A DNA stretch of 64,000 nucleotides from Sedimentitalea sp041224545 (GTDB lineage: Bacteria > Pseudomonadota > Alphaproteobacteria > Rhodobacterales > Rhodobacteraceae): contig NZ_JBGFGP010000177.1 in assembly GCF_041224545.1 (NCBI RefSeq), positions 41,814-105,813 on the forward strand, in the 5' to 3' direction. A program made the translations under genes and the position numbers. Below, in pieces: positions 36,725 to 46,832 of the stretch; the stretch's first letter is position 1, and every line of letters begins with the position of its first letter. The notes below the pieces were generated by a model, which worked only from the letters and a program-made list of their open reading frames with translations, was not told where the DNA came from and searched no databases.

Positions 36725-37630
36725 CTATACCTTGGTTGCCGGGGCGGCAGGGGTGATCTGGCGGCGATTGAGCACCGCTTCGCGCCAGGTGATGAAGCAG
36801 ACCGAGCCCAGGACAATCGTGCCGCCCAGAACGACCCAGAAATCGACCGGCTCGTTAAAGGCAAGCGCACCAAGCGCCGTCGCCCAGACCAGTTGCAGGA
36901 ACGTCACCGGCTGTGTCACCGCGACCGGGGCCGCCGCAAAGGCGAGCGTCATCGTGTAATGCCCCGCAGTCGCGAAACAGGCGACACCGAACAGGATGGC
37001 GATCTCGGTCCAGGTCGGCGTCACCCAGACCGCATAGGCAAAGGGCGCCAGGAAAATCGTGACCATGATCGACAGCATTCCGACGACAACCGCCGCCGGC
37101 ACCCTGTCGGCCGTAACCTTCGCCAACAGGTAGGAACCGCCAAACAGCACCGCCGTCAGCAACATCGCGAGATGGCCGGGTTCGATTTCACGGAATCCGG
37201 GCCGCAAAATGATGATCGCACCGATCAGAGCGGTGACCACCGCCGCGATCCGTCGCATGGCGAGTTTTTCGCCAAGGAACATCGCCGCGCCGAGTGTCAC
37301 ATAGATAGGCGAGAGGTAATTGATCGCGGTGACCTCGGCCAGGGGAATCTGAGTCATGGCAAAGAACCACAGCATCACCCCGATCGAATGAAGCGCGCCA
37401 CGCAGTGTGAATTGCAGCATCAGCCTGCCGGTGAAGCGCGTCTTGCGCAGCACCGGGATCATCGGGATCAGAAATACCAGTCCGAGAAAATAGCGCAGAA
37501 ATGCCTGTTCTTCCGGCGGGATCCGCGGCCCAAGATACTTGACGATTGCGGTGACGGCGACAAAGCACAACCCCGTCACCAGCATCCAGAGAATGGCAAC
37601 CAATGGCCGCGATGTCCGTGCGTGTTCCAT
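36725..37630 (-). CDS. EamA/DMT family permease
   Basis: The 301-residue protein has ten predicted membrane segments in two EamA repeats of about 140 residues. PEEQAFLRYFLGLVFLIPM and ETTAINYLSPIYVTLGAA-type segments are characteristic of the drug/metabolite transporter superfamily. Its substrate is unknown. It lies 40 bases downstream of the argO-type gene on the same strand, so co-transcription is possible. Confidence 0.9.
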   Translation of the reverse strand: MEHARTSRPLVAILWMLVTGLCFVAVTAIVKYLGPRIPPEEQAFLRYFLGLVFLIPMIPVLRKTRFTGRLMLQFTLRGALHSIGVMLWFFAMTQIPLAEVTAINYLSPIYVTLGAAMFLGEKLAMRRIAAVVTALIGAIIILRPGFREIEPGHLAMLLTAVLFGGSYLLAKVTADRVPAAVVVGMLSIMVTIFLAPFAYAVWVTPTWTEIAILFGVACFATAGHYTMTLAFAAAPVAVTQPVTFLQLVWATALGALAFNEPVDFWVVLGGTIVLGSVCFITWREAVLNRRQITPAAPATKV

Positions 37631-37670
37631 ATCTCATGTTCAACACCCGATCCGCGCCGGACACAACCCT

Positions 37671-38270
37671 TCACATGATAAGCAACCTGGCGGCAATTGC
37701 CCACATGATGAGCGCGATGATCACGTCCAGCACCTGCCACGCGCGTGCGCGCGCAAAGAGCGGCGCCAGCAGCCGCGCGCCATAGCCCAGCGTGAAAAAG
37801 AACACGAAACTTGCCGAGACAGCGCCAAGGCCGAATTGCAGCCGATCCGCATATTGCGCCGAAATCGACCCGATGAGCACCACGGTATCGAGATACACAT
37901 GCGGGTTGAGCCAGGTCAGGGCCAGCACCGTCAGAAGACTCGCGGCCAGGCCGCTGGTGGCGCCATTCCCGGTGACGAGCGCCGACCCACCGCGCCAGGC
38001 GTTTCGCAGGCTCATGGCGCCATAGACGATCAGAAACGCCGCGCCGCCATAGCGCATCACCGGTTCGAACCACGGCACATAGGTGGCGAGCGACCCGAAC
38101 CCGGCAACCCCGGCAGCAACAAGCAGCGCATCGGACACCGAGCATGTCAGGCAGATCCAGAAGACATGCTCGCGGCGCAAGCCCTGACGAAGCACAAAGG
38201 CGTTCTGCGCCCCAATCGCGAGGATGAGGCTGAAGCCCAGGGCAAAACCGGCAAAATAGGTCGATACCAT
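37671..38270 (-). CDS. argO: LysE/ArgO family amino-acid exporter
   Basis: The start at 38270 gives 199 residues with six hydrophobic segments. GAQNAFVLRQGLRREHV in the first loop and ALTWLNPHVYLDTVVLIGS (quoted in part) are diagnostic of ArgO/LysE exporters of arginine or lysine. The divergent ArgP-type regulator gene confirms the assignment: ArgP activates argO with arginine as effector in relatives. Confidence 0.92.
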   Translation of the reverse strand: MVSTYFAGFALGFSLILAIGAQNAFVLRQGLRREHVFWICLTCSVSDALLVAAGVAGFGSLATYVPWFEPVMRYGGAAFLIVYGAMSLRNAWRGGSALVTGNGATSGLAASLLTVLALTWLNPHVYLDTVVLIGSISAQYADRLQFGLGAVSASFVFFFTLGYGARLLAPLFARARAWQVLDVIIALIMWAIAARLLIM

Positions 38271-38358
38271 GATGTATCCCTTCTTGTGTCCCGGTTTGAC
38301 TAGACAGGGCCGCTTCATCTATCCAGTTAAATAATATGGTGCCGATTAAGTTCTGCTA

Positions 38359-39243
38359 ATGCAATTCGACCCTCATCACCTCGCGGCGCTCACCGCGGTT
38401 TTGCGCCTTGGCAGTTTTGACGCGGCGGCGTCGGATCTGGGGGTCACCCCTTCCGCGATCTCGCAGAGGATCAAGGCGCTGGAGGACCGGGTCGGCACTG
38501 CGCTTGTCTTGCGCGGTGCGCCCTGTACCGGAACGCCCGCCGGTGCGCGCCTGGTGAAACATGCCGAGGACGTGACCCTGCTCGAAACACAGGTCAGCCG
38601 CGAGCTCGCGCTGGAACGCGGCACCGGGCCGACCCGCCTCAGGATCGCGGTCAATGCCGACAGCCTCGCCACCTGGCTCGTTCCCGCGCTGTCCGGGGTG
38701 ACGGACATCCTGTTCGATCTGGTGATCGACGATCAGGATCACAGCGCCGCGTGGCTGCGGCGTGGCGAAGTGAACATGGCGATCACCGCCCAGGGCAAAC
38801 CAGCGGCGGGATGTGATGCCTGGCCGTTGGGTGCGCTGCGCTATGTGCCGACCGCGAGTCCGGCCTTCATGCAGCGATGGTTTCCAGAGCGCGTTGACCT
38901 GGCGGGACTTGCGCGTGCGCCCTGCCTGACCTTCGATGCCAAGGACATGTTGCAGCGCCGCTGGATCGAACAGGTCTTTGGCAAAGCCATCACGCCGCCT
39001 GCACACTACCTGCCCTCGACCCACGCCTTTGTCGAAGCCGCCACCGCCGGGCTGGGCTGGGGCATGAACCCGCATCACCTCGTCGCGGCCCGTCTGGCGG
39101 ACCAGCGATTGCGCCCCCTGTTGGCCGACGCGCCGCTGGACGTGCCGCTGTCGCTTCAGGTGAGCCGGATCATGGCGTCCCCGCTCGCGCCGCTCATCCG
39201 GGCCATCCGAATGGCCGCCAGACGGGGCCTCGTTCAGCCCTGA
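38359..39243 (+). CDS. argP: LysR-family regulator ArgP (LysG)
   Basis: The 294-residue protein begins MQFDPHHLAALTAVLRLGSF, and DAAASDLGVTPSAISQRIKALE is the LysR helix-turn-helix (quoted as adjacent parts). The effector domain follows, with GLGWGMNPHHL typical of ArgP. It is divergent from argO across an 88-base gap that should hold the operator; the AT-rich TTAAATAATATGG near 38330 is the probable promoter zone. Confidence 0.92.
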   Translation: MQFDPHHLAALTAVLRLGSFDAAASDLGVTPSAISQRIKALEDRVGTALVLRGAPCTGTPAGARLVKHAEDVTLLETQVSRELALERGTGPTRLRIAVNADSLATWLVPALSGVTDILFDLVIDDQDHSAAWLRRGEVNMAITAQGKPAAGCDAWPLGALRYVPTASPAFMQRWFPERVDLAGLARAPCLTFDAKDMLQRRWIEQVFGKAITPPAHYLPSTHAFVEAATAGLGWGMNPHHLVAARLADQRLRPLLADAPLDVPLSLQVSRIMASPLAPLIRAIRMAARRGLVQP

Positions 39244-39416
39244 CTCGCCGATTTTTTTCCAGTACACGCACGCACTGCGCGCAACAAAATGTCCTTGGCG
39301 GCCCGCATACCACAGTATTCTTTCGCCGAGATCCCATTTGAAGCTGGCCATGTCGCAAATCGGAGCTTATATGCCGCTTGCAGATAGCGTGACGCGCACA
39401 TCCAGAGGATCGACAT

Positions 39417-39677
39417 ATGGCCGGGTATAACAAGACGTTTGAACTGACCGTGAATGACATCGACCGCATCGAAACCGCCCTGCGTTTGCACAAGCAGGCG
39501 GTCTCGCGCGAGCGGATTGAACTGGCAGACGCTCAGGGTGCCACGACGGATGCATCGCGCGCCGAACGGATAGACGCGGAACTGACGGCCATCCACGACC
39601 TGCTCGGGCGGCTGCACAATCAGAAGATTTTCTATCGCCCCGCCAAGGCGAAAAAAGTGCCCTACGTCAGCGGTTAG
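39417..39677 (+). CDS. Small conserved protein of unknown function
   Basis: An 86-residue product with GAGG upstream of the ATG. It is helical and charged (VNDIDRIETALRLHKQAV, DAELTAIHDLLGRLHNQK) and ends in a basic tail. No signal peptide. Similar short proteins occur in Rhodobacteraceae without known function. It is convergent with yebC, 3 bases between the stops. Confidence 0.75.
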   Translation: MAGYNKTFELTVNDIDRIETALRLHKQAVSRERIELADAQGATTDASRAERIDAELTAIHDLLGRLHNQKIFYRPAKAKKVPYVSG

Positions 39678-39680
39678 CGA

Positions 39681-40421
39681 TCAGAGCTGCTCCATGACCT
39701 CGTCGCTGGCCTCGAAATTGCTGGTGACGCGCTGAACATCATCGTCGTCCTCCAGGGCGTCGATCAGCTTCATCAGCTTCTGCATGCCTTCCAGATCCAT
39801 CTCGGTCGTGGTGGTCGGCCGCCAGACCAGCTTGGTGCTTTCGGACTCGCCCAGTTCGGCCTCGAGCGCCGTGGCAACGTCGTTCAGATCGGTATCGGCA
39901 CACCAGATGACATGGCCGTCTTCCGAGCTCTCCACGTCTTCGGCGCCGGCTTCGATCGCCGCCATCATCACGGTATCCGCATCGCCCACCTCGGCCGGAT
40001 ATGTCACTTCGCCCTTGCGGTCGAACATGAACCCGACGCTGCCGGTCTCGCCCAGATTGCCGCCATTCTTGGAAAAGGTCGAACGAACCGTCGATGCGGT
40101 GCGGTTGCGATTGTCGGTCATCGCCTCAACGATCACCGCGACGCCATTGGGGCCATACCCCTCATAGCGGATTTCCTCGTAATCATCGCCCTCGCCCGCC
40201 TGCGATTTCTTGATCGCACGGTCGATGACGTCCTTGGGCACCGATTGCGACTTGGCTTCCTTGACCGCCAGACGCAGGCGCGGGTTCTTGTCCGGGTCCG
40301 GATCACCCATCTTGGCCGCGACGGTAATTTCCTTGCTGAGCTTGGAAAACAGCTTGGAGCGCGCGGCGTCCTGACGCCCCTTGCGATGCTGAATATTTGC
40401 CCATTTGGAATGGCCGGCCAT
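39681..40421 (-). CDS. YebC/PmpR family translation or transcription regulator
   Basis: The 246-residue protein begins AGHSKWANIQHRKGRQDA, the invariant YebC start, and includes YEGYGPNGVAVIVEA and NGGNLGETGSVGFMF. Family members bind DNA in some bacteria and relieve ribosome stalling on proline-rich nascent chains in others. Full length, cytoplasmic. Confidence 0.96.
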   Translation of the reverse strand: MAGHSKWANIQHRKGRQDAARSKLFSKLSKEITVAAKMGDPDPDKNPRLRLAVKEAKSQSVPKDVIDRAIKKSQAGEGDDYEEIRYEGYGPNGVAVIVEAMTDNRNRTASTVRSTFSKNGGNLGETGSVGFMFDRKGEVTYPAEVGDADTVMMAAIEAGAEDVESSEDGHVIWCADTDLNDVATALEAELGESESTKLVWRPTTTTEMDLEGMQKLMKLIDALEDDDDVQRVTSNFEASDEVMEQL

Positions 40422-40679
40422 GTAAAGACTCCCGCTGATGCCCCGGTTTCGACGCTCTATAGTGGAAAGCGCGGCCCGTGTTCAATCCCTGACACGCCCA
40501 ACGACCGCCCGGCCCGGAAAACAACAATCCGCGTGACGGTCGCAATCCGCAGCTTGCGCGCGGTGCAAACAGGACTGTGCCGTCGGCAGGTCACCAGGGC
40601 CGCATCTTCAAGAGCGGCTTTGCGTCTGCCCGATCCTGCGCTAGGCTCTGCCAAACCATGAATTCGGGCAGTAGCGCAG

Positions 40680-42458
40680 ATGACCACCGACCAGATTACC
40701 CTGTTCACACTGTTCGCAGGGGTGTTCGCCCTGCTGCTCTGGGGGCGGTTCCGCTATGATCTCGTGGCGTTCTCGGCGCTGATGCTGGGTGTGGTGCTCG
40801 GCGTGGTGCCCGCGGATGACGCGTTTTCGGGGTTTGGCCATCCCGCCACGATGGTGGTGGCGCTGGTTCTGATCGTGTCGGCGGGGCTGGTGCGGTCCGG
40901 AGCGGTGTTCCTGATCACCCGCACCCTGGTTGACAGCAGCCGCCCCTTGGGGGCGCATATCGCTCTTATGGGCGCAATCGGCGCGGTGCTTTCGGCTTTC
41001 ATGAACAATGTTGCGGCCCTTGCCCTGCTGATGCCTGTCGATATCCAGACGGCACGCAAGGCCGGGCGCAATCCGGGGCTGTCGCTGATGCCGCTGGCCT
41101 TCGCCACGATTCTTGGCGGGATGGTGACGCTGATCGGGACGCCGCCCAACATCATCATCGCGTCGATCCGGCAGCAATCGCTGGGCGAGCCGTTCCGGAT
41201 GTTCGATTTTGCCCCGGTCGGCGGCATCGCGGCAATCGCCGGTCTTGCCTTTGTCGCGCTGATCGGCTGGCGGCTCATTCCCAACCGCGACAATGACACG
41301 GGCGGCGCGGAGAACCTTGCGGATTATGTCGCGGAACTTACCGTGCCCGAAGAGTCCGAGCATATCGGCAAGCGGCTGGCCGAGCTGTATGAAACCGCCG
41401 AGAAATCGGATGTGGCCATCATCGGCCTGATCCGGGACGGCAAGCGACGCTATGGTCGGGCGGCCAACGCCCTGCTCGCGGCAGGAGACACGCTGGTCCT
41501 GGAGGCGCGCCCCGAGGCGATCGACGAATTCCGCTCGGCGTTGAAACTCGACTTTTCCGACAGCAAGCGGCAGGAACTGCTCACGGCCGAGGGCGAGGGG
41601 CTCGAGATCATCGAGGTGGTGGTTCCCGAACATGCGCGCATCACCGGCAAGACCGCGCAGGGCGTCGGGCTGGCATGGCGGCGCAACACCGTTCTGATGG
41701 GAATTTCCCGTCAGGGATCGCGCATCACCCGCCATGTGCGCCAGACCGAAATCCTGCCCGGCGATATCCTGTTGCTGCTCTGTCCGCGCGATCAGGGTCC
41801 GGATGTGACCGACTGGCTGGGCTGTCTGCCGCTCGCTGCACGGGGGCTGAGCGTGACGGCCAACGACAAGGTCTGGCTGGCCATCGGGCTGTTCGCTGCC
41901 GCAGTTGCCGCAGCGAGCTTCGGGCTTCTCTACCTGCCCATCGCACTCGGGCTTGTGGTGATCTCATACGTGCTGACCCGTATCCTGCCGATCCGCGAGA
42001 TTTACGACCATATCGAATGGCCGGTGGTGGTGCTGCTGGGGTCGATGATACCGCTTGGCACGGCGCTGGAGACATCGGGGGGCACCGAACTCATAGCGGG
42101 GGCGCTGACCGACCTGACGGCGGGAATGCCCACATGGATGGTGCTGACGGTGTTGATGGTTGTGACCATGACGCTGTCGGATGTCCTCAACAACACCGCG
42201 ACGACAATCGTCGCGGCACCCGTGGGGATCCAGATGGCCCAGACACTGAACGTGTCGCCCGACCCGTTCCTCATGGCCGTGGCGGTGGCGGCCTCGGCGG
42301 CGTTTCTCACGCCCATCGGCCACAAGAACAACACGCTGATCCTCGGACCCGGCGGCTATCAGTTCGGCGATTACTGGCGCATGGGCCTGCCGCTGGAGAT
42401 CATCATCGTTTCGGTCTCGATCCCCGCGATCCTTGTATTCTGGCCGCTTGCAGGCTAG
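40680..42458 (+). CDS. SLC13 family permease with RCK_C domains
   Basis: The 592-residue protein has two membrane halves separated by two TrkA-C (RCK_C) domains at about residues 200-370. MNNVAALALLMPV and VTLIGTPPNIIIAS in the first half and LNNTATTIVAAPVG plus TPIGHKNNTLILGPGGY in the second are the paired substrate/sodium-binding SNT-like motifs of the DASS/ArsB superfamily. Substrate is likely a divalent anion or sulfate-type solute. A paralogue of the same length lies 770 bases downstream in opposite orientation. Confidence 0.9.
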   Translation: MTTDQITLFTLFAGVFALLLWGRFRYDLVAFSALMLGVVLGVVPADDAFSGFGHPATMVVALVLIVSAGLVRSGAVFLITRTLVDSSRPLGAHIALMGAIGAVLSAFMNNVAALALLMPVDIQTARKAGRNPGLSLMPLAFATILGGMVTLIGTPPNIIIASIRQQSLGEPFRMFDFAPVGGIAAIAGLAFVALIGWRLIPNRDNDTGGAENLADYVAELTVPEESEHIGKRLAELYETAEKSDVAIIGLIRDGKRRYGRAANALLAAGDTLVLEARPEAIDEFRSALKLDFSDSKRQELLTAEGEGLEIIEVVVPEHARITGKTAQGVGLAWRRNTVLMGISRQGSRITRHVRQTEILPGDILLLLCPRDQGPDVTDWLGCLPLAARGLSVTANDKVWLAIGLFAAAVAAASFGLLYLPIALGLVVISYVLTRILPIREIYDHIEWPVVVLLGSMIPLGTALETSGGTELIAGALTDLTAGMPTWMVLTVLMVVTMTLSDVLNNTATTIVAAPVGIQMAQTLNVSPDPFLMAVAVAASAAFLTPIGHKNNTLILGPGGYQFGDYWRMGLPLEIIIVSVSIPAILVFWPLAG

Positions 42459-42467
42459 GCGACGGCA

Positions 42468-43202
42468 ATGAAGCGCTTTCTGATCCTGCAATTGCGGCCC
42501 GAAGCCGATGCCGCCGATGACGAATTCGCGGCCATTCTCGACAAATGCGATCTGACCGCGGATCGCGCGCACCGGATCCGGCTGGATCGCGAACCGCTGC
42601 CCCGGGATCTCGATGTGACCGATTATGCCGGGGTCATCGTCGGCGGCGGCCCGGGATGCGTCAGCGACGCGCCCGAGGCGAAATCAGAGATGGACGCGCG
42701 GATCGAGTCCCAGATCATGGCGCTGATGCCGCAGATCACCGCGCGGGATCACCCGTTCATGGGCTGTTGCTACGGGCTGGGCATCCTCGCCCATCACCTG
42801 GGCGGCGATGTCAGCAAGGCAAGGTATGGCGAAGCCGTCGGCCCGTCCGATTGCAGCCTGACGCCGCAGGCGGCAGACGATCCGCTGACCTCTGGCCTGC
42901 CTGCGCGGTTCCAGGCTCTGGTGGGCCACAAGGAAGCGGTGCAGGCGTTGCCACCGGGCTGTGTGCACCTGATCCAGTCGGGCCCCTGCCCGTTCCAGAT
43001 GATCCGCCATGGCGACAACGTCTATGCGACGCAGTTTCATCCGGAGGCCGATGCACGTGGCTTTGAGCGCCGGATCCAAATCTATCGCAATCACGGCTAT
43101 TTCCCACCCGAGCAGGCCGACGCGCTGATCGAGAAATGCCATGCGTCGCAGGTGACCGTACCGGGCGAAATCCTGCGCCGGTTTGCAGAACGCTACGGGT
43201 GA
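42468..43202 (+). CDS. Class I glutamine amidotransferase-like protein
   Basis: The 244-residue protein has the GATase nucleophile segment GCCYGLGILAHHLGG with Cys near residue 104 and a C-terminal TQFHPEAD His-x-Glu, so the triad is complete. It resembles stand-alone GMP synthase-type amidotransferases that act on unknown amino acceptors. It starts 9 bases after the upstream SLC13 gene and is probably co-transcribed. No synthetase partner domain is adjacent. Confidence 0.88.
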   Translation: MKRFLILQLRPEADAADDEFAAILDKCDLTADRAHRIRLDREPLPRDLDVTDYAGVIVGGGPGCVSDAPEAKSEMDARIESQIMALMPQITARDHPFMGCCYGLGILAHHLGGDVSKARYGEAVGPSDCSLTPQAADDPLTSGLPARFQALVGHKEAVQALPPGCVHLIQSGPCPFQMIRHGDNVYATQFHPEADARGFERRIQIYRNHGYFPPEQADALIEKCHASQVTVPGEILRRFAERYG

Positions 43203-43227
43203 TCAGGAGAAACGACCGGGCCGCTGA

Positions 43228-45006
43228 CTACAACGGCCAGATCAGCGGGATCAGCGCCGACGCCAGAATACCGATGGACAGGTTCAGCGGAATGCCGACC
43301 TTCATGAAATCGGTGAACTTGTACCCTCCCGGACCGTAGACCAGCATGTTGGTCTGATATCCGATCGGTGTGGCGAAGGACGCGGATGCCGCGATCATCA
43401 CCGCCACGACCAGCGGACGTGGTTCGATCCCCATCGCGCTGGCAAGGCCGATGGCAATGGGGGTCATGACCACGGCCACCGCGTTGTTCGAGACAAGCTC
43501 GGTCAATATCGAGGTCAGAAGGTAGATCGCCCACACCACGAGGAATGGCGGCAGGGTTTCCAGCACCGGCGCGATGGTGCTGACCACGAGGCTGACCGCG
43601 CCCGAACTTTCCAGTGCCGCGCCGATTGCCAGCATGGAAAAGATCAGCGCAAGCAATTGCCCGTCGATAAAGGAAAACGCCTCGTCCGAATCGATACAGC
43701 CGGTAATCAGCACGACGGCAACCGCAACGGTGGACAAAAGCAGGATCGGCGCCACGCCGAGCGCGGCCAGAACCACGATCCCCACAAGCGCGAGAATGGC
43801 GATCGGCGCGTGATTGCGGCGATAGGCCCGGGCGGAGGGCTTGGACACGTCAACCATCTCCATATCCGCCGCCAACCGCTGGATGTCCGCCGGCGCGCCT
43901 TCCAGCAGCAGCGTATCGCCGACCCGGACCACCAGTTCATCAAGCTGTCGTCCGATATTCTGGTTGCGCCGGTGCACCGCCAGGACATAGACGCCATAGC
44001 GCCGCCGAAGTCGCAACGTGCCCAGCGTCCGGCCCACCATCTTGCAACCGGGCGTGATCAGAACCTCGACCGTCGAGGTCTCGACCGCCGACACCTGATC
44101 GACGCGCTTTAGCTCCTTGTTGGCCTGCAGGCTCAGCAATTCGGTCATCTGCGTGCGCAGCACCACGCGGTCGCCAACCTGCAATTCGACCCCGTCGAGA
44201 TTGCGCCGCAAAGACACGTCCCCGCGCACAACGTCCACGAGGCGCACGCCTTCGCGTTTGAACAATTGTACGCCGGTGACTTCGCGTCCGATCAGGTTGC
44301 TATCGGGCGGGATCACCGCCTCGGTAAAGAACTTCATGCGCGACCGGTCCGACAGCATCATCGCCATGCTGTCGCGTTCGGGCAGCAACTTGGCCCCGAC
44401 AAAGCGCAGATAGAACATGCCCCAGATCACAACGGCCAGCCCCAGCGGGGTGACTTCGAAAATGCTGAAGGGTTCAAGCCCCTGCGCCCGTGCCACACCG
44501 TCGACCAGCAGGTTGGTCGAGGTGCCGATGAGCGTCAGCGTACCCCCCATCACCGCAGCATAGCTGAGCGGAATCAACAATTTGCTGGCGGCGACATCAA
44601 GCGTGCGCGCGAGCTGGATGAACACCGGAATCATCACCACGACCACCGGCGTGTTCGAAACGAAGGCCGATGCAAGCACCACAAAACCGAGCAACATGCC
44701 GATGGCAAAACGCGGGTTCACGCTGGCCTGTTTCTGTGCCAGCGTCGTGAAGGCATCCAGCGCCCCTGTCCGCACCAGCCCGCCCATGATGATGAACATC
44801 GCCGCGATCGTCCAGGGCGCGGGGTTGGCAAGCACCGGCAACGCCGCCTCATAAGGCAGAACACCGGTCACCAGCATCGCGGCGACCCCGGTGATGGCAA
44901 CGACTTCGGTCGGAAAAACCTCGCGCAGGAACATGATGAACATCGCCGCAACGATGACCAGCGTCAGGACGGCGCTGCCGGTGTCGGAAAGCTGAAAAAG
45001 CTGCAT
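43228..45006 (-). CDS. SLC13 family permease with RCK_C domains
   Basis: A second 592-residue DASS-type permease. Membrane halves hold VSNTPVVVVMIPVFI with LTLIGTSTNLLVDGV and LVSNNAVAVVMTPIAI with TPIGYQTNMLVYGPGGY. Two RCK_C domains sit between them (around residues 210-380). It is convergent with the glutamine amidotransferase gene and lies last in a minus-strand series from mgtE onward. Substrate unknown. Confidence 0.9.
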   Translation of the reverse strand: MQLFQLSDTGSAVLTLVIVAAMFIMFLREVFPTEVVAITGVAAMLVTGVLPYEAALPVLANPAPWTIAAMFIIMGGLVRTGALDAFTTLAQKQASVNPRFAIGMLLGFVVLASAFVSNTPVVVVMIPVFIQLARTLDVAASKLLIPLSYAAVMGGTLTLIGTSTNLLVDGVARAQGLEPFSIFEVTPLGLAVVIWGMFYLRFVGAKLLPERDSMAMMLSDRSRMKFFTEAVIPPDSNLIGREVTGVQLFKREGVRLVDVVRGDVSLRRNLDGVELQVGDRVVLRTQMTELLSLQANKELKRVDQVSAVETSTVEVLITPGCKMVGRTLGTLRLRRRYGVYVLAVHRRNQNIGRQLDELVVRVGDTLLLEGAPADIQRLAADMEMVDVSKPSARAYRRNHAPIAILALVGIVVLAALGVAPILLLSTVAVAVVLITGCIDSDEAFSFIDGQLLALIFSMLAIGAALESSGAVSLVVSTIAPVLETLPPFLVVWAIYLLTSILTELVSNNAVAVVMTPIAIGLASAMGIEPRPLVVAVMIAASASFATPIGYQTNMLVYGPGGYKFTDFMKVGIPLNLSIGILASALIPLIWPL

Positions 45007-45037
45007 GATGTGCGATCGGACCCGGCGCTGCGAATGG

Positions 45038-45967
45038 CTAGCGCACAGTTTCCTTCATTGCCGCGCCGGGTGCAAGGGGCTCGTGCCTGCGGGGCTGAAC
45101 CGCAAACACACCGGCCAGCATCAGCGCGGCGGCCGCCCAGAAATAGGGCGAGTAGCTCTCTGCCAGAAGCAGCATCGCCCAGAACACGCCGAATCCGGTA
45201 ACGAGATAGCTGGCCTGAACGGCAAAGACCGCCCCGGCACGCCCGACCAGCCAGACATAACCCGTGTATGTCAGCGTATGGATGACAGATGAAGCCAGCA
45301 GCGCCCATTCGGCCGCACCCCACGGCGCGCGCGGGTCAATGAACTGGCCCGAAGTCAGCGCAAGCGGCAGGCTGAGCACAGCACCGACAAGCGACGCGCC
45401 GAGCATCACCTGAAACGGGTTCATGCCCGCGATACCCCACCGTGCGACATAGTTGCCCTCGAACGCATAGCAGGCCGAGGCGATCATCGCCACCGCGACC
45501 CATCTCATCAGGCCCGGTTCCGGCAGGCTGGCCTGGGGCAGGATCAGCAGGCAGACCCCCGCCAATCCGAGCAGCAGCCCGCCGAACCGGCGAAACGAGA
45601 ACCGTTCCAGCCCCAGTCCGAGCGCAATCGGAAATGCCACCATCGGCACCAGCGACAGCAGGATCGACATGACCCCCGAGGGCAGATGCGCAATGGCCGT
45701 ATAGGACGCCGAGTTGGGAATGATGGTGCCGATCAATGCGATGATCACATAGGTTCGCAGCGCCCGGACGGTGAGCGGCAGGCGTTCGCGCCGCAGGATC
45801 ATCACGCCACACATCAGCAGGGAACCGATCACCAGTTGCCATAAAATCAGGCCGAAATGCCCGTGTCCCGTGCTGACCGCGATCTTAGAGAGCGGTTGCG
45901 TGATCCCCCACCCGGCCCCCAGAACGGCCAGAAAGAACAGCAGGAAGATCCGCTCTCGTCGTGTCAC
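45038..45967 (-). CDS. EamA/DMT family permease
   Basis: The 309-residue protein has ten predicted helices in two EamA repeats (GWGITQPLSKIAVS in helix 1; YVGLVWLVGRAGAVFAV-type helix near the end). Its start overlaps the end of the phosphodiesterase gene by 4 bases, so they are coupled. Substrate unknown. Confidence 0.9.
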   Translation of the reverse strand: MTRRERIFLLFFLAVLGAGWGITQPLSKIAVSTGHGHFGLILWQLVIGSLLMCGVMILRRERLPLTVRALRTYVIIALIGTIIPNSASYTAIAHLPSGVMSILLSLVPMVAFPIALGLGLERFSFRRFGGLLLGLAGVCLLILPQASLPEPGLMRWVAVAMIASACYAFEGNYVARWGIAGMNPFQVMLGASLVGAVLSLPLALTSGQFIDPRAPWGAAEWALLASSVIHTLTYTGYVWLVGRAGAVFAVQASYLVTGFGVFWAMLLLAESYSPYFWAAAALMLAGVFAVQPRRHEPLAPGAAMKETVR

Positions 45968-46776
45968 GGGACAGCCTGTTCCAGCCGCCCCCCGACCCGG
46001 ATCATGCGCAGGGATTTCGCCGCGCCGCTGCGATCATCGGTTTCGACGAACACGCCGGACAGGGTCGCCTCGCCGCTGGCCGGGCTGAACCGGGCCTTGG
46101 GCATCCCGGTGATGAAACGGCGCAGGGGCTCTTCCTTGTCCATGCCGATCACCGAGTTGTAATCACCACACATTCCCGCATCGCTCAGATATCCGGTGCC
46201 GCCCGGCAGCACCTGTGCATCTGCGGTCGGCACATGGGTATGCGTTCCCACCACAAGGCTGGCGCGGCCATCGCAATAATGCCCCATCGCCATTTTTTCC
46301 GAAGTTGCCTCGCAATGCATGTCAACGATCACCGCATGGGCAAGACCGCCGCGCGGATGCGATTTCAGGATCGGTTCCACGGCGGAGAACGGATCGTCAA
46401 ACGGCCGTTTCATAAAGACCTGTCCGAGCACCTGAAGCACCAGCACCTTGCGCCCGCCCGGCGCGGTGAACAGACGATAGCCCTTGCCGGGCGCATTCCT
46501 GGCAAAATTCAGCGGGCGGACAATACGCGGTTCGGTCTCGATGAATTGCAGCATGTCCTTCTGGTCAAAGGCATGATCTCCGAGCGTCACGCAATCGGCG
46601 CCCGCATCCAGCAAAAATCTGGCATGGTCCCCCGTCAGGCCCATCCCGTTACTGGCGTTTTCGCCGTTGACCACGACAAAATCCAGTTTCCATTCCTCGC
46701 GCAGCCGAGGCAGCTGCGCCTTGATTGCGGTTCGGCCCGACCGGCCCATCACATCGCCCAAAAACAATAGTCTCAT
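45964..46776 (-). CDS. YmdB-type metallophosphoesterase (TIGR00282 family)
   Basis: The 270-residue protein begins MRLLFLGDVMGRSGR and contains VVNGENASNGMGL, TLGDHAFDQ, IVDMHCEATSEKMAMG and VVGTHTHVPTAD, the di-metal ligands of this family. Members such as B. subtilis YmdB hydrolyse 2',3'-cyclic nucleotides and affect RNA turnover. Full length. Co-oriented with the upstream globin, folate and mgtE genes. Confidence 0.95.
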   Translation of the reverse strand: MRLLFLGDVMGRSGRTAIKAQLPRLREEWKLDFVVVNGENASNGMGLTGDHARFLLDAGADCVTLGDHAFDQKDMLQFIETEPRIVRPLNFARNAPGKGYRLFTAPGGRKVLVLQVLGQVFMKRPFDDPFSAVEPILKSHPRGGLAHAVIVDMHCEATSEKMAMGHYCDGRASLVVGTHTHVPTADAQVLPGGTGYLSDAGMCGDYNSVIGMDKEEPLRRFITGMPKARFSPASGEATLSGVFVETDDRSGAAKSLRMIRVGGRLEQAVP

Positions 46777-46832
46777 GCCATCGTCCTAGGCCGCGCTTGC
46801 GCCTGGGGCAAGGGCAATGCGCTTGTCCGGCG

